Part shown: positions 25,753 to 34,921 of the stretch, one piece after another | Numbering within the stretch: the first letter of the stretch is position 1 | How the letters are laid out: each line of letters starts with the position of its first letter | Assembly: GCF_001544535.1 (NCBI RefSeq) | Contig: NZ_FCON02000003.1 | Span: forward strand, 1-64,000 | Direction of reading: 5' to 3' | DNA length: 64,000 nt | Source of the DNA: Caballeronia choica | Lineage (GTDB): Bacteria; Pseudomonadota; Gammaproteobacteria; Burkholderiales; Burkholderiaceae | Notes under the pieces: model-generated | Database searches by the model: none | Told to the model about the DNA's origin: nothing | Seen by the model: the letters and a program-made list of their open reading frames with translations, nothing else | Position numbers and translations under genes: made by a program

Positions 25753-27140
25753 GCAAGACGATCCGGATCGATCACGCGAAAGCGGCGGGCGCGTTCCTGC
25801 AGAAGGCGGATCACGTCGCGTTTCACGACAAGCGCCTCTGGGACCTGCGCAGCAAGCGCGATGCGCAGGCGCATGGCATCGCGGAGTGGGAGACGCTGCG
25901 CGACCTGGCGTCGGGCATCAAGGAGCACACCCTCTCGCATCTCGCCGACTACATCGGACAGTTCGTGACGCAGGCGGAGAAGAATGGCGTCGTCGTGCAT
26001 TTCGCGGCGGACGCGGAGGAGCACAACGCGATCGTCCACAAGCTGATGAGCGAGCGCGGCATGTGGACGCTCGTCAAGAGCAAGTCGATGCTCACCGACG
26101 AATGCAAGATGCGCGAGTTCCTGGAGCCGCGCGGCATCTCGGTGATGGAAACCGATCTCGGCGAGCGCATCCAGCAGCTCGATCACCAGGACCCGAGCCA
26201 CATGGTCGTGCCGGCGGTCCACAAGCTGCGCGCGGACGTCGCGGAACTCTTCGGCCGCACGATCGGCACCGATCCCGCCAACAGCGACATCCACTATCTC
26301 GCGGAAAGCCAGCGCATGAATACGCGGCCGTACTTCGTGCGCGAGAACACGGCCGGCATGACCGGCTGCAACTTCGCGGTGGCGGAGACGGGGACGGTGG
26401 TCGTCTGCACGAACGAGGGCAACGCGGACCTGTCGGCGAACGTGCCGCCGCTGCACATCGCGTCGATCGGCATCGAGAAGCTGATTCCGACCATCGCCGA
26501 CCTCGGCGTGTTCGTGCGGATGCTTTCGCGCAGCGCGCTCGGCTCGCCGATCACGCAGTACACGTCGCACTTCCGCGCGCCGCGTCCGGGCACGGAGATG
26601 CACTACATCCTCGTCGATCACGGCCGCTCCGAGCGCCTCGCGATGGACGACTTCTGGTACTCGCTCAAGTGCATCCGCTGCGGCGCGTGCATGAATACGT
26701 GTCCGGTGTACCGGAGAAGTGGCGGGTTGTCATATGGCGGGACGTATTCGGGGCCGATCGGCGCGATCATCAACCCGACCTTCGATCTTAAGCGCTACAG
26801 CAGCTTGCCATTCGCCTCGACGATGAACGGCAGTTGCACGAGCGTGTGCCCGGTGCGCGTGAACATCCACGAGCAGATCTACAAGTGGCGCGAGGTGATC
26901 GCCGAGCGCCACGAAGTGCCGTTCGTGAAGCAGGAAGTGCTGAAGATGGCGGGGCGGCTGCTGGCGAGCCCGACGCTCTATCGTGCGACGGTCGCTTCGC
27001 TTGGCGGCGCGCTGAAGCGCCTGCCGAACTTCGTGCTGTACAACCCGCTGAACATCTGGGGTCGTCAGCGCGACCTGCCGGACGCACCCGCCGAAACCTT
27101 CCACGAGTGGTATCGGAAAAACCGGAAGCAACCGAAATGA
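25749..27140 (+). CDS. lutB: L-lactate oxidation iron-sulfur subunit LutB/LldF
   Basis: A 463-residue subunit of the LutABC complex. The N-terminal two thirds is a LUD-type domain (GMTGCNFAVAETGTVVVCTN). The C-terminal third has ferredoxin-like cysteine motifs CIRCGACMNTCPVYRRSGG and GSCTSVCPVRVNIHE, expected to carry two 4Fe-4S clusters. The start codon ATG 25749 overlaps the lutA stop; the open frame begins much earlier, at 25407, but that part lies inside lutA. Followed by lutC with another 4-base overlap, so the three are strictly coupled. Confidence 0.93.
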   Translation: MSKTIRIDHAKAAGAFLQKADHVAFHDKRLWDLRSKRDAQAHGIAEWETLRDLASGIKEHTLSHLADYIGQFVTQAEKNGVVVHFAADAEEHNAIVHKLMSERGMWTLVKSKSMLTDECKMREFLEPRGISVMETDLGERIQQLDHQDPSHMVVPAVHKLRADVAELFGRTIGTDPANSDIHYLAESQRMNTRPYFVRENTAGMTGCNFAVAETGTVVVCTNEGNADLSANVPPLHIASIGIEKLIPTIADLGVFVRMLSRSALGSPITQYTSHFRAPRPGTEMHYILVDHGRSERLAMDDFWYSLKCIRCGACMNTCPVYRRSGGLSYGGTYSGPIGAIINPTFDLKRYSSLPFASTMNGSCTSVCPVRVNIHEQIYKWREVIAERHEVPFVKQEVLKMAGRLLASPTLYRATVASLGGALKRLPNFVLYNPLNIWGRQRDLPDAPAETFHEWYRKNRKQPK

Positions 27141-27718
27141 CCACTCGCGACGCCTTTCTGGCGAAGATCCGCGCGGCCCAACCTGCGCCACGGCCGCGTC
27201 CTGAAGTGCCGCTTTTCAGCGTGCCGGAAGGCGAGCGGCGCGCGCGCTTCACGGCCGCGCTCGCGCTGATGGGCGGTACGTGCGTCGAGGCGCAAAGTAT
27301 CGACGACGTGCGCGCGCTCATCGCCGCGCGCTTCGGCGCCGATGCGGTGGTCGCGTCGGCAGTGGACGGCATCGACGGCAACCGGACGCTCACGCCCGAC
27401 ACGCCGCCGGCGTCGCTGCAGGATGTCGACGTCGGCGTGGTGCGCGGGCGATTCGGGGTCGCCGAAACGGGCTCCGTGTGGTTCAGCGAAGCCGAATACA
27501 TCGTCAATTCGATCGGCTATCTCGTGCAGCATCTCGTCGTGCTGCTCGATCCGGCGCAAATCGTCGATGGTTTGCAGGAGGTTTATCGCCGAGCGGATTT
27601 TCAGTCGGCGCGCTATGCGGTGCTCGTGACCGGGCCGTCGGCGACGGCCGATATCGAAGGCGTGCTGATTCGCGGCGCCCAGGGCGTTAGGTCGCTGACG
27701 GTGGTGTGGTGGGGATAG
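27137..27718 (+). CDS. lutC: Lactate utilisation LUD-domain protein LutC/LldG
   Basis: A 193-residue LUD-domain protein, last of lutABC. It starts MTTRDAFLAKIRAAQPAPRP and has the LUD core VGVVRGRFGVAETGSVWFSE and YLVQHLVVLLDPAQIV, ending with the nucleotide-site-like TGPSATADIEGVLIRGAQG. It overlaps lutB by four bases and ends 42 bases before a strong terminator. No lactate permease gene follows, so import must be encoded elsewhere. Confidence 0.9.
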   Translation: MTTRDAFLAKIRAAQPAPRPRPEVPLFSVPEGERRARFTAALALMGGTCVEAQSIDDVRALIAARFGADAVVASAVDGIDGNRTLTPDTPPASLQDVDVGVVRGRFGVAETGSVWFSEAEYIVNSIGYLVQHLVVLLDPAQIVDGLQEVYRRADFQSARYAVLVTGPSATADIEGVLIRGAQGVRSLTVVWWG

Positions 27719-27760
27719 CGGCGGTTTCTCCACGGCGAGCGCAACCTGAAGCGCCCCGGA

Positions 27761-27800
27761 AAAGCAAAAAGCCCAATCTTTCGATTGGGCTTTTTGCTTT
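27761..27800. terminator. Bidirectional terminator shared by lutABC and tRNA-Asn
   Basis: An 18-bp perfect stem (AAAGCAAAAAGCCCAATC / GATTGGGCTTTTTGCTTT) around a four-base loop, with A/T runs on both sides. lutC reads into it from the left and the tRNA gene from the right. Confidence 0.92.
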
Positions 27801-27809
27801 GAAACTTTT

Positions 27810-27885
27810 TGGCTCCCCGACCTGGGCTCGAACCAGGGACCTACGGATTAACAGTCCGGCGCTCTACCAACTGAGCTATCGGGGA
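27810..27885 (-). tRNA. tRNA-Asn (anticodon GTT)
   Basis: A 76-base cloverleaf on the minus strand that starts TCCCCGAT, has D-loop AGCTCAGTTGGTAGAGC, anticodon arm CCGGACTGTTAATCCG (anticodon GTT), T-arm GGTTCGAGCC and ends with an encoded CCA. The acceptor stem TCCCCGA pairs with TCGGGGA. Confidence 0.97.
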
Positions 27886-27907
27886 ACATCTGCAGCACAG
27901 AAATGAA

Positions 27908-27936
27908 ATTATATGGAGCGTTTTCTACCCTGTCAA
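27908..27936 (-). promoter_or_regulatory. Perfect consensus sigma-70 promoter for tRNA-Asn
   Basis: On the minus strand TTGACA, exactly 17 bases, TATAAT. The -10 ends 22 bases before the tRNA 5' end. Confidence 0.9.
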
Positions 27937-27999
27937 CACCCTGCATTCATCTCGATAAATTTATTTCCATCAAGCTGGACGCGGCGCTGACGGCTCGAA

Positions 28000-28323
28000 T
28001 CAACGTTCGAGCAGATCGAGCTTTTCCTTCACGTCCTTGAAGTCGTCCGCTTCGGGAAGCGGCGCTTTCGTCTTCGTGATGCTCGGCCAGTTGCGTGCGA
28101 GTTCGGCGTTCAGTTCGGTGAAATGCTGCTGGTCGCCGGGAACGTCTTCTTCTGCGTAGATTGCGTTCACCGGACATTCGGCCACGCAGACGGCGCAGTC
28201 GATGCACTCGTCCGGATCGATCGCGAGAAAGTTGGGACCTTCACGGAAGCAATCCACCGGGCACACGTCGACGCAATCGGTATAGCGGCACTTGATGCAG
28301 CTTTCGGTCACAACGTGAGTCAT
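28000..28323 (-). CDS. fdxA: 7Fe-8S ferredoxin
   Basis: A 107-residue electron carrier. Cysteines 9, 17 and 50 would hold the 3Fe-4S cluster and 21, 40, 43 and 46 the 4Fe-4S cluster ([20 protein letters not shown] and [19 protein letters not shown]). The C-terminal 45 residues ([20 protein letters not shown]) are typical of the FdxA type. Monocistronic, transcribed leftward. The 336 bases upstream up to pncB hold no further gene; a minus-strand TACAAT at 28464-28469 could be a -10 element. Confidence 0.95.
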   Translation of the reverse strand: MTHVVTESCIKCRYTDCVDVCPVDCFREGPNFLAIDPDECIDCAVCVAECPVNAIYAEEDVPGDQQHFTELNAELARNWPSITKTKAPLPEADDFKDVKEKLDLLER

Positions 28324-28659
28324 TCAGGCTCCTGCATGCGGAATTCGTGGGGGCGGCGGCCGGTGCGGCTACTTGGGCCTTGCACCGCGTCGCGCATGGA
28401 CTCATGCGCGTTCATGCACACTGATGTGCCTGTCGCGGGCACGTATCGCGCGCCAAAACCGATATTGTAGCGTACCGGTCAATTTCAGCGCGAGCCCCGC
28501 AGGGCGGGCTTTAGATCGTTTCGTGATTTGTTTATGGGACACGGCGCCCGCTTTGCGCGCCCCGTGATGGAGCGCGCATTCGGGTAACATGGGACGCAGA
28601 AGGCCACGCGGCACGACTCAAGCGCGAGCCCGCTCTTCATCGAAGTTTCGAACCCCACC

Positions 28660-29850
28660 ATGATCATCAATTCGCTGCTCGATACCGATCTCTACAAGTT
28701 CACGATGATGCAGGTCGTGCTGCATCACTTCCCGGCGGCGCACGTCGAGTACCGCTTTCGCTGCCGCACGCCGAACGTCGATCTCGTGCCCTACATCGAC
28801 GAGATCCGCGACGAGGTGCGCCAACTCTGCAACCTCCGCTTTCAGGAAGAAGAACTCGAGTACCTGCGGCACATGCGCTTCATCAAGAGCGACTTCATCG
28901 ACTTCCTCGCGCTCTTTCACCTGAATGAAAAGTCCATCACGATCGCGCCGTCGCCGAAGAAGAACGGCGAGATCGACATCGTGATCGACGGGCCGTGGCT
29001 TCATACGATTCTCTTCGAGATCCCGGTGCTCGCGATCGTCAACGAGGTCTATTTTCGCAATACGCAGGGCAAGCCCGACTACGCGATCGGCCGCGAGCGC
29101 CTGCGCGAGAAAATCAAGCTGCTCGCCACGCCGCCCGAATTCTCCGACTGCAAGATCGCCGACTACGGCACGCGCCGCCGCTTCTCGAAGCAATGGCACG
29201 AGGAAGTCACGCTCACGCTGAAAGAGGGCCTCGGCGCGCAATTCGCGGGCACGAGCAATGTGCTCTATGCAATGAAGCACGGCCTGCGTCCGCTCGGCAC
29301 GATGGCGCACGAATACCTGCAGGCGTGCCAGGCACTCGGGCCGCGCCTGCGCGATTCGCAGATCTTCGGCTTCGAGATGTGGGCGAAGGAATATCGCGGC
29401 GACCTCGGCATCGCGCTCTCCGACGTCTACGGCATGAAGGCATTCCTGCGCGACTTCGACATGTACTTCTGCAAGCTCTTCGACGGCGCCCGCCACGACT
29501 CCGGCGATCCGTTCGACTGGGGCGAGCGTCTCATCAAGCACTATGAAGAGAACCGTTGCGACCCGCGCACGAAGGTGCTCGTGTTCTCGGACGCGCTCGA
29601 CATCCCGAAGGTCCTGCAACTCTACGCACGCTTTCGCGGCCGCTGCCAGCTGGCGTTTGGCGTCGGCACGAACCTGACGAACGACCTCGGCTACCAGCCG
29701 CTGCAGATCGTCATCAAGATGGTTCGCTGCAACGGGCAGCCTGTCGCGAAGCTCTCCGATTCACCCGGCAAGAACATGTGCGACGACAAGGCTTATCTCG
29801 CGTACCTGCGGCAAGTGTTCGGCATCGAGCAGCCGGTGGAAGAAGCTTAA
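28660..29850 (+). CDS. pncB: Nicotinate phosphoribosyltransferase
   Basis: Converts nicotinate, PRPP and ATP to nicotinate mononucleotide in NAD salvage. The 396-residue product begins [20 protein letters not shown] and has [10 protein letters not shown] (the His is the phosphorylated residue in the family), [20 protein letters not shown]-like [19 protein letters not shown] and [17 protein letters not shown]. Length fits the PncB type of proteobacteria. No partner gene is cotranscribed; the next start is 121 bases away. Confidence 0.96.
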   Translation: MIINSLLDTDLYKFTMMQVVLHHFPAAHVEYRFRCRTPNVDLVPYIDEIRDEVRQLCNLRFQEEELEYLRHMRFIKSDFIDFLALFHLNEKSITIAPSPKKNGEIDIVIDGPWLHTILFEIPVLAIVNEVYFRNTQGKPDYAIGRERLREKIKLLATPPEFSDCKIADYGTRRRFSKQWHEEVTLTLKEGLGAQFAGTSNVLYAMKHGLRPLGTMAHEYLQACQALGPRLRDSQIFGFEMWAKEYRGDLGIALSDVYGMKAFLRDFDMYFCKLFDGARHDSGDPFDWGERLIKHYEENRCDPRTKVLVFSDALDIPKVLQLYARFRGRCQLAFGVGTNLTNDLGYQPLQIVIKMVRCNGQPVAKLSDSPGKNMCDDKAYLAYLRQVFGIEQPVEEA

Positions 29851-29927
29851 GCGCTGCCGCACGGTTCGGGGCCGTGCGCGCGCTTCGTTGGCCATTCGGC
29901 CGAGGGGTCGCACGGAAAGCCCCTCGC

Positions 29928-29933
29928 TATAAT
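29928..29933 (+). promoter_or_regulatory. Possible -10 element for the LUD remnant-antiporter unit
   Basis: A perfect TATAAT lies 38 bases before the start codon at 29972. No convincing -35 hexamer is seen at 16-18 bases upstream, so the call is tentative. Confidence 0.35.
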
Positions 29934-29971
29934 CGTGTCGAACATCGACGCAGGCCAACGAGGAAAGCACC

Positions 29972-30223
29972 ATGGATACATCGGCTGCTCGCCGAAACAT
30001 TTTCGCGAGGATTCGCAGCGCTCAGGGCCGAACGCTCACGCCGACGGATGCCGAACGCGCAGCCGCCCACGACTACCTCGCGCGTCATCCTTCCGGACCA
30101 CGGCCCGAACTGCCGTCGACGGCGGACGAACGCGTCGCGCGCTTCGCGCTGGAGGCCGGACGGCTCTCGACGACCGTCGCCGAAGTGGACGCAGTGCATG
30201 TGATCATCGTGCGCGGGGCATGA
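29972..30223 (+). pseudogene. Truncated LutC/LUD-family gene, N-terminal remnant
   Basis: An 83-residue frame beginning MDTSAARRNIFARIRSAQGR. Its N-terminal helix and the segment DERVARFALEAGRLSTTVAE resemble the N-terminus of LutC proteins (compare TRDAFLAKIRAAQ and ERRARFTAAL in the full lutC at 27137). The frame then stops after VHVIIVRGA, so the whole LUD catalytic domain of about 130 residues is missing. The stop codon overlaps the antiporter start (ATGA). It may be a decayed gene kept because it carries the ribosome signals of the next gene, or a short protein with a new role. AGGAAAG precedes the ATG. Confidence 0.6.
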
Positions 30224-31635
30224 GCGCGATGCGGCGTCTTATTACCGGCGGCGCGCTCGCCGCGTTGCCGCTCGGCGCGTCGGCGGCGACGCTCGACGGT
30301 GCCACGCTCTCCGCGTTGTGGGGCATTCCGTTCGTCGGCGTCCTGCTGTCGATCGCGGTCTTTCCGCTCGTCGCGCCGACCTTCTGGCATCACCATTTCG
30401 GCAAGGTATCGATGGCGTGGGCGGTCGCGTTCCTCGCGCCGTTCGCGTTCACGTTCGGCGCCGGCGCGGCGTTCGGCGCGTTCGTGCATGCGATGCTCGA
30501 AGAATATCTGCCGTTCATCATCCTGCTGACGGCGCTCTATACCGTGGCGGGCGGCATCTGCGTGCGCGGCAACCTGCACGGCTCGCCGCGGCTGAACACG
30601 GGACTGCTCGCGCTCGGCACCCTGCTTGCGAGCATCATGGGCACGACCGGCGCCGCCATGCTGCTGATCCGGCCGCTCCTGCGCGCCAACGATAACCGCA
30701 AGCATGTCGTTCACGTGGTCGTGTTCTTCATCTTCCTGGTGGCGAACGCGGGCGGTTCGCTGTCGCCGCTCGGCGATCCGCCGTTGTTCCTCGGCTTCCT
30801 GAACGGCGTGAGCTTCTTCTGGACGACGGTCCATCTCGCCCTGCCGATGCTCTTCATTTGCGCAGTGCTGCTCGTCCTTTTCTACGCGCTCGACAGTTAC
30901 TACTTTCACGCCAGGGAAGAGGCGCGCAGTCCGTTTCTCGATCCGACGCCCGATACTCCGCCGCTCGGCATCGACGGCAAGATCAACTTTCTGCTGCTCG
31001 CCGCCGTGATCGGCCTCGTGCTGATGAGCGGCCTCTGGAAACCGGGCATCACATTCGACGTGTACGGCACGCACGTCGCGTTGCAGAACGCGCTGCGCGA
31101 CATACTGCTCGTGGCCGTGGCGCTCGCGTCGCTTGCGCTCACGCCGAAGCGCGCGCGGGCGGGCAACGCGTTCAACTGGGCGCCGATCGAGGAAGTCGCG
31201 AAGCTCTTTGCCGCGATCTTCGTCACGATCGTGCCCGTCATCACGATCCTGCGCGCGGGCGAGTCGGGCGCGTTCGCCGGCATCGTGCATCTCGTCACCG
31301 ACGCCGAAGGCAAGCCGATCGACATCGCCTATTTCTGGGCGACCGGGATCTTGTCCTCGTTCCTCGACAACGCACCGACCTATCTCGTGTTCTTCAACCT
31401 CGCGGGCGGCGATGCACAGACGCTGATGACGACGGGCGCATCGACGCTCGCCGCGATCTCCGCGGGCGCCGTCTTCATGGGCGCGAACAGCTATATCGGC
31501 AATGCGCCGAATTTCATGGTCAAGGCGATCGCGGAGTCGCGCGGCATCCGGATGCCGGGCTTCTTCGCGTACCTTGGCTGGTCCGCGGTCGTGCTGCTGC
31601 CGATTTTCATCGTCACCGGCTGGCTATTTTTCTAG
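30220..31635 (+). CDS. Na+/H+ antiporter, NhaD/ArsB (ion transporter) superfamily
   Basis: A 471-residue inner-membrane protein with about 12 hydrophobic segments. The two re-entrant signature regions of the ion transporter superfamily are visible: NAGGSLSPLGDPPLFLGFLN and GILSSFLDNAPTYLVFFNLA, followed by GAVFMGANSYIGNAPNFMVK. It most resembles NhaD-type sodium:proton antiporters, although a dicarboxylate or arsenite transporter of the same fold is not fully excluded. ATG 30220 overlaps the preceding LUD remnant by four bases; an internal ATG at 30229 is an alternative. ghrB follows nine bases later. Confidence 0.8.
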   Translation: MSAMRRLITGGALAALPLGASAATLDGATLSALWGIPFVGVLLSIAVFPLVAPTFWHHHFGKVSMAWAVAFLAPFAFTFGAGAAFGAFVHAMLEEYLPFIILLTALYTVAGGICVRGNLHGSPRLNTGLLALGTLLASIMGTTGAAMLLIRPLLRANDNRKHVVHVVVFFIFLVANAGGSLSPLGDPPLFLGFLNGVSFFWTTVHLALPMLFICAVLLVLFYALDSYYFHAREEARSPFLDPTPDTPPLGIDGKINFLLLAAVIGLVLMSGLWKPGITFDVYGTHVALQNALRDILLVAVALASLALTPKRARAGNAFNWAPIEEVAKLFAAIFVTIVPVITILRAGESGAFAGIVHLVTDAEGKPIDIAYFWATGILSSFLDNAPTYLVFFNLAGGDAQTLMTTGASTLAAISAGAVFMGANSYIGNAPNFMVKAIAESRGIRMPGFFAYLGWSAVVLLPIFIVTGWLFF

Positions 31636-31644
31636 GAGCATTCG

Positions 31645-32625
31645 ATGAAAAAAGTTTTTGTCTCGCGTCCCATCTTCCCCGACGTGATCGACCGCCTCAG
31701 GCGGTATTTCGAAGTCGACGCTCACGACGGCCTGGCGTTGCCCGCCGATGAAATCGCTGCGCGCCTCGCCGACAAGGACGGCGCGTTCATCGCAGGCGAC
31801 CCGGTCGGCGCGAAGGCGATCGAAGGCGCGCCGAATCTGAAGGTCGTGTCGAACATGGCGGTCGGCTACAACAACTTCGACATGCAGGCGTTCAACGCGC
31901 ACGGCGTGCTCGGCACCAACACGCCCGACGTGCTGAACGAAACCACGGCGGACTTCGGCTGGGCGCTGATGATGGCGACCGCGCGCCGCATCACGGAGTC
32001 GGAGCATTTCTTGCGCTTAGGCAAGTGGAAGGAATGGTCGTACGACGCGTTCACTGGCTCCGATATCTACGGCTCGACGCTGGGTGTGATCGGCATGGGG
32101 CGCATCGGCCAAGCGCTCGCGCGGCGCGCGCGCGGCTTCAGCATGCGCGTGATCTATCACAACCGCTCGCGCGTCGCGCCCGAGATCGAGGCCGAACTGA
32201 ATGCGGAATACGCGTCGAAAGAAGATTTGCTGAAGCGCGCAGATCACGTCGTGCTCGTGGTTCCCTACAGCGCCGAGAGTCATCACACGATCGGCGAGGC
32301 CGAACTCGCGCTGATGAAACCGAGCGCGACGCTGACCAACATCGCGCGCGGCGGAATCGTCGACGATGCAGCGCTGATCGACGCCTTGCGCCGCAAGCAG
32401 ATCGCGGCTGCCGGTCTCGACGTGTTCGAAGGCGAGCCGAACTTCAATCGCAATTTCCTGACGCTCTCGAACGTCGTGCTGACGCCGCACATCGCGAGCG
32501 CGAGCGAGGCGACGCGCCGCGCGATGGCGAACCTCGCCGCCGACAATCTCATCGCGGGCCTGGGCGAAGGTCCGCGCGCCGGCAATCCACCGAACCCGAT
32601 CAATCCGGACGTGCTCAAGAAATGA
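31645..32625 (+). CDS. ghrB: D-2-hydroxyacid dehydrogenase (glyoxylate/hydroxypyruvate reductase type)
   Basis: A 326-residue NAD(P)-dependent reductase. The Rossmann motif is GMGRIGQALARRARGF, and the catalytic residues are seen in NIARGGIVDDAALIDAL (Arg), the Glu of GLDVFEGEP and the His of LTPHIASASEATR. It is close to GhrB/glyoxylate reductases; D-glycerate or 2-ketogluconate reduction is possible. It is cotranscribed with the antiporter and, by a 4-base ATGA overlap, with rmuC. Confidence 0.85.
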   Translation: MKKVFVSRPIFPDVIDRLRRYFEVDAHDGLALPADEIAARLADKDGAFIAGDPVGAKAIEGAPNLKVVSNMAVGYNNFDMQAFNAHGVLGTNTPDVLNETTADFGWALMMATARRITESEHFLRLGKWKEWSYDAFTGSDIYGSTLGVIGMGRIGQALARRARGFSMRVIYHNRSRVAPEIEAELNAEYASKEDLLKRADHVVLVVPYSAESHHTIGEAELALMKPSATLTNIARGGIVDDAALIDALRRKQIAAAGLDVFEGEPNFNRNFLTLSNVVLTPHIASASEATRRAMANLAADNLIAGLGEGPRAGNPPNPINPDVLKK

Positions 32626-34088
32626 CGATGCTGTTGCCGGGCGCGGTCGCGCTGCTCGCGATCGCGCTCGTGATCGCCCTGATCGTGCTCGTGGTCTTCG
32701 CGCGCCGCAATGCGCACACGGACACCGAGGAAGAATTCGCCGCGCTGACCGACCGCATCAACGATATGGGCGAGGCGCAGGCGCGCGCGCAGGAGCGGCT
32801 CGAACGCGGTCTGCGCGGCGATATCACCGAAACGGCGCGGGCGTCGCGCACCGAAGCGAGCAGCGGATTCGCGCAATTCCAGCAGACGCTCGCCACGCAG
32901 CTCGCCAGCATGGCGACGGTGCAGAACGCGCAGATCGAAGGCTTCGCGCAGCAACTCGTGAAGCTCACCGAGAGCAACGCGCTGCAAAGCCAGCATGCGC
33001 GCGACGAGCAAAGCACGGCGCTCAAGCGCTTCGGCGACACGCTGACGGCGCAACTGGCGCAACTGTCGGAGACGAACGACCGGCGCCTCGGTGAAGTGCG
33101 CGCGACGCTCGAAGCGCGATTGAAAGATATCGAGGCGAACAACGCGGCGAAGCTCGAAGAGATGCGGCGCACCGTCGACGAAAAGCTGCACGCCACGCTC
33201 GAACAGCGGCTCGGCGAATCCTTCAAGCTTGTCTCGGACCGGCTGGAGCAGGTGCATCGCGGGCTTGGCGAGATGCAGACGCTCGCGGCCGGCGTCGGCG
33301 ATCTGAAGAAGGTGTTGACCAACGTCAAGACGCGCGGCACGTGGGGCGAAGTGCAGCTCGAATCTCTGCTCGAACAGGTGCTCACGCCCGACCAGTACGC
33401 GAAGAACGTCGCGACGATTCCGAATAGCAACGAGCGTGTGGAGTTCGCGATCAAACTGCCGGGACGTCACGACGTGCCAGGCACGACCGGTAGCATCGCG
33501 ACGCCCGTGTGGCTGCCGATCGACGCGAAGTTTCCGCGCGAGGACTACGAGCGTCTGATCGATGCGCAGGAACGCGCCGATGTCGTCGCGGTGGAAGAAG
33601 CATCGCGCGCGCTCGAAGGGCGGGTGCGCGCGGAAGCGAAGGCGATTGCAGAGAAGTACGTCGCGCCGCCGCACACGACGGACTTCGCGCTGCTTTTCCT
33701 CCCGACCGAAGGGCTATACGCGGAAATCCTGCGGCGTCCTGGGCTGACCGACTTGCTGCAACGAGAGTATCGCGTGAGCGTCGCGGGTCCGACGACGCTG
33801 ACCGCGCTGCTCAACAGCCTGCAAATGGGCTTCAGGACGCTCGCGATCGAGAAGCGTTCGAGCGAGGTCTGGCAGGTGCTCGGCGCGGTGAAGACGGAGT
33901 TCCGCAAGTTCGGCGATGTGCTCGCGAACACGAAGCGGCAACTCGAAACCGTGACGCGTTCGATCGAAGCGGCCGAGACGCGCACGCGGCAAATGAGCAA
34001 GAAGCTGCGCGACGTGGAAGCGTTGCCGGGTGAACAGGCGGCGGGTCTGCTCGGCGCTTTGCCGGATGATGACGCCGAAGGGCCTTGA
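32622..34088 (+). CDS. rmuC: DNA recombination protein RmuC
   Basis: A 488-residue protein with one N-terminal membrane helix (LLPGAVALLAIALVIALIVL), a coiled-coil region of about 200 residues (repeated Ala/Glu/Gln/Leu) and the RmuC nuclease-like domain: GTWGEVQLESLLEQVLTPDQ, WLPIDAKFPREDYERLIDA and LLPTEGLYAEILRRPGL (as FLPTEGLYAEILRR). RmuC limits inversion rearrangements. The start ATG 32622 overlaps the ghrB stop; longer frames from 32025 are not real. Confidence 0.92.
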   Translation: MTMLLPGAVALLAIALVIALIVLVVFARRNAHTDTEEEFAALTDRINDMGEAQARAQERLERGLRGDITETARASRTEASSGFAQFQQTLATQLASMATVQNAQIEGFAQQLVKLTESNALQSQHARDEQSTALKRFGDTLTAQLAQLSETNDRRLGEVRATLEARLKDIEANNAAKLEEMRRTVDEKLHATLEQRLGESFKLVSDRLEQVHRGLGEMQTLAAGVGDLKKVLTNVKTRGTWGEVQLESLLEQVLTPDQYAKNVATIPNSNERVEFAIKLPGRHDVPGTTGSIATPVWLPIDAKFPREDYERLIDAQERADVVAVEEASRALEGRVRAEAKAIAEKYVAPPHTTDFALLFLPTEGLYAEILRRPGLTDLLQREYRVSVAGPTTLTALLNSLQMGFRTLAIEKRSSEVWQVLGAVKTEFRKFGDVLANTKRQLETVTRSIEAAETRTRQMSKKLRDVEALPGEQAAGLLGALPDDDAEGP

Positions 34089-34091
34089 GCG

Positions 34092-34598
34092 TCAGCCTGC
34101 GTGAGCGAGCTGGTCGAGCGACTCGCCGGTGATGCGCACGATGCGCCAGTCCGGCAGCACGGTGGCGCCCATTTTTTCGTAGAAGTCGATGGCCTGCTGG
34201 TTCCAGTCGAGCACCGACCACTCGAAACGGCCACACTGGCGCTCGACCGCCAGCGCCGCGAGCGCGCGCAGCATCTTCGTGCCGAGCCCGCTGCCACGCA
34301 GGGCCGGGCGCACATAGAGGTCTTCGAGATACAGGCCGCGCTTGCCCAGAAACGTCGAGAAATTGTGGAAGAAAAGCGCGTAGCCGACGATCTGCCCGCT
34401 TTCTTCCGCGACGAGCGCTTCGGCGGCGGGGCGCGGGCCGAACAGCGCATCGTGCACGCCATCCTGGGTCGCGACGAACAGATGCGTGAGCTTCTCGAAC
34501 TCGGCGAGTTCCATCATCAGCGCGAAGATGGCGCTGACATCGGCGGGAGCGGCGGCGCGGATCAAGGTGCGGATCGGGGTGCGGATCGGGGCGCTCAT
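34092..34598 (-). CDS. GNAT-family N-acetyltransferase
   Basis: A 168-residue GNAT enzyme with the acetyl-CoA loop in LYVRPALRGSGLGTKMLRAL (residues about 100-119) and the downstream strand/helix RFEWSVLDWNQQAIDFYEKM. This pattern is close to diamine/thialysine acetyltransferases of the SAT type, which share the LEDLYV and NQ.AI.FY segments. The ATG at 34598 shares its first base with the stop of the upstream membrane protein gene, so the two are coupled. Substrate uncertain. Confidence 0.85.
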   Translation of the reverse strand: MSAPIRTPIRTLIRAAAPADVSAIFALMMELAEFEKLTHLFVATQDGVHDALFGPRPAAEALVAEESGQIVGYALFFHNFSTFLGKRGLYLEDLYVRPALRGSGLGTKMLRALAALAVERQCGRFEWSVLDWNQQAIDFYEKMGATVLPDWRIVRITGESLDQLAHAG

Positions 34599-34873
34599 CA
34601 CGCCTCCTCCGGCGCATCGGACAACACGATCTCGATGCCGCCGAAGCGCGACGCCACCCAGTTGTACGCGTGGCATGCAATCCACAACAGGATGAAGCCG
34701 AGGATCGCGTTGAGCAGCAGCGCGGTCGTGATCGTGCTGACTTCGACCGAACCGAAGCGGAAGAACGCGACCAGCACGCCGATCAGCACGATCGGCACGC
34801 TGAACGTCAGGTACACGAGGATCAGCGCCTTGGCGGTCTGACCTGGTGCGATGAAGGAAATCTGCTTTTTCAT
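34598..34873 (-). CDS. Small two-span membrane protein, 91 residues
   Basis: Begins MKKQISFIAPGQTAKALILV with two transmembrane helices (VYLTFSVPIVLIGVLVAFF and LLLNAILGFILLWIACHAY) and a short charged end. It resembles small DUF3566-like membrane proteins in layout. It lies in a row with moeA (48 bases upstream) and the acetyltransferase (one-base overlap), all leftward, so it may share their transcript. Function unknown. Confidence 0.7.
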   Translation of the reverse strand: MKKQISFIAPGQTAKALILVYLTFSVPIVLIGVLVAFFRFGSVEVSTITTALLLNAILGFILLWIACHAYNWVASRFGGIEIVLSDAPEEA

Positions 34874-34921
34874 TGAAGGAAAATCCCCGTCTGTCGATGA
34901 TTCAAGCGTTTGCTGCGGTTT

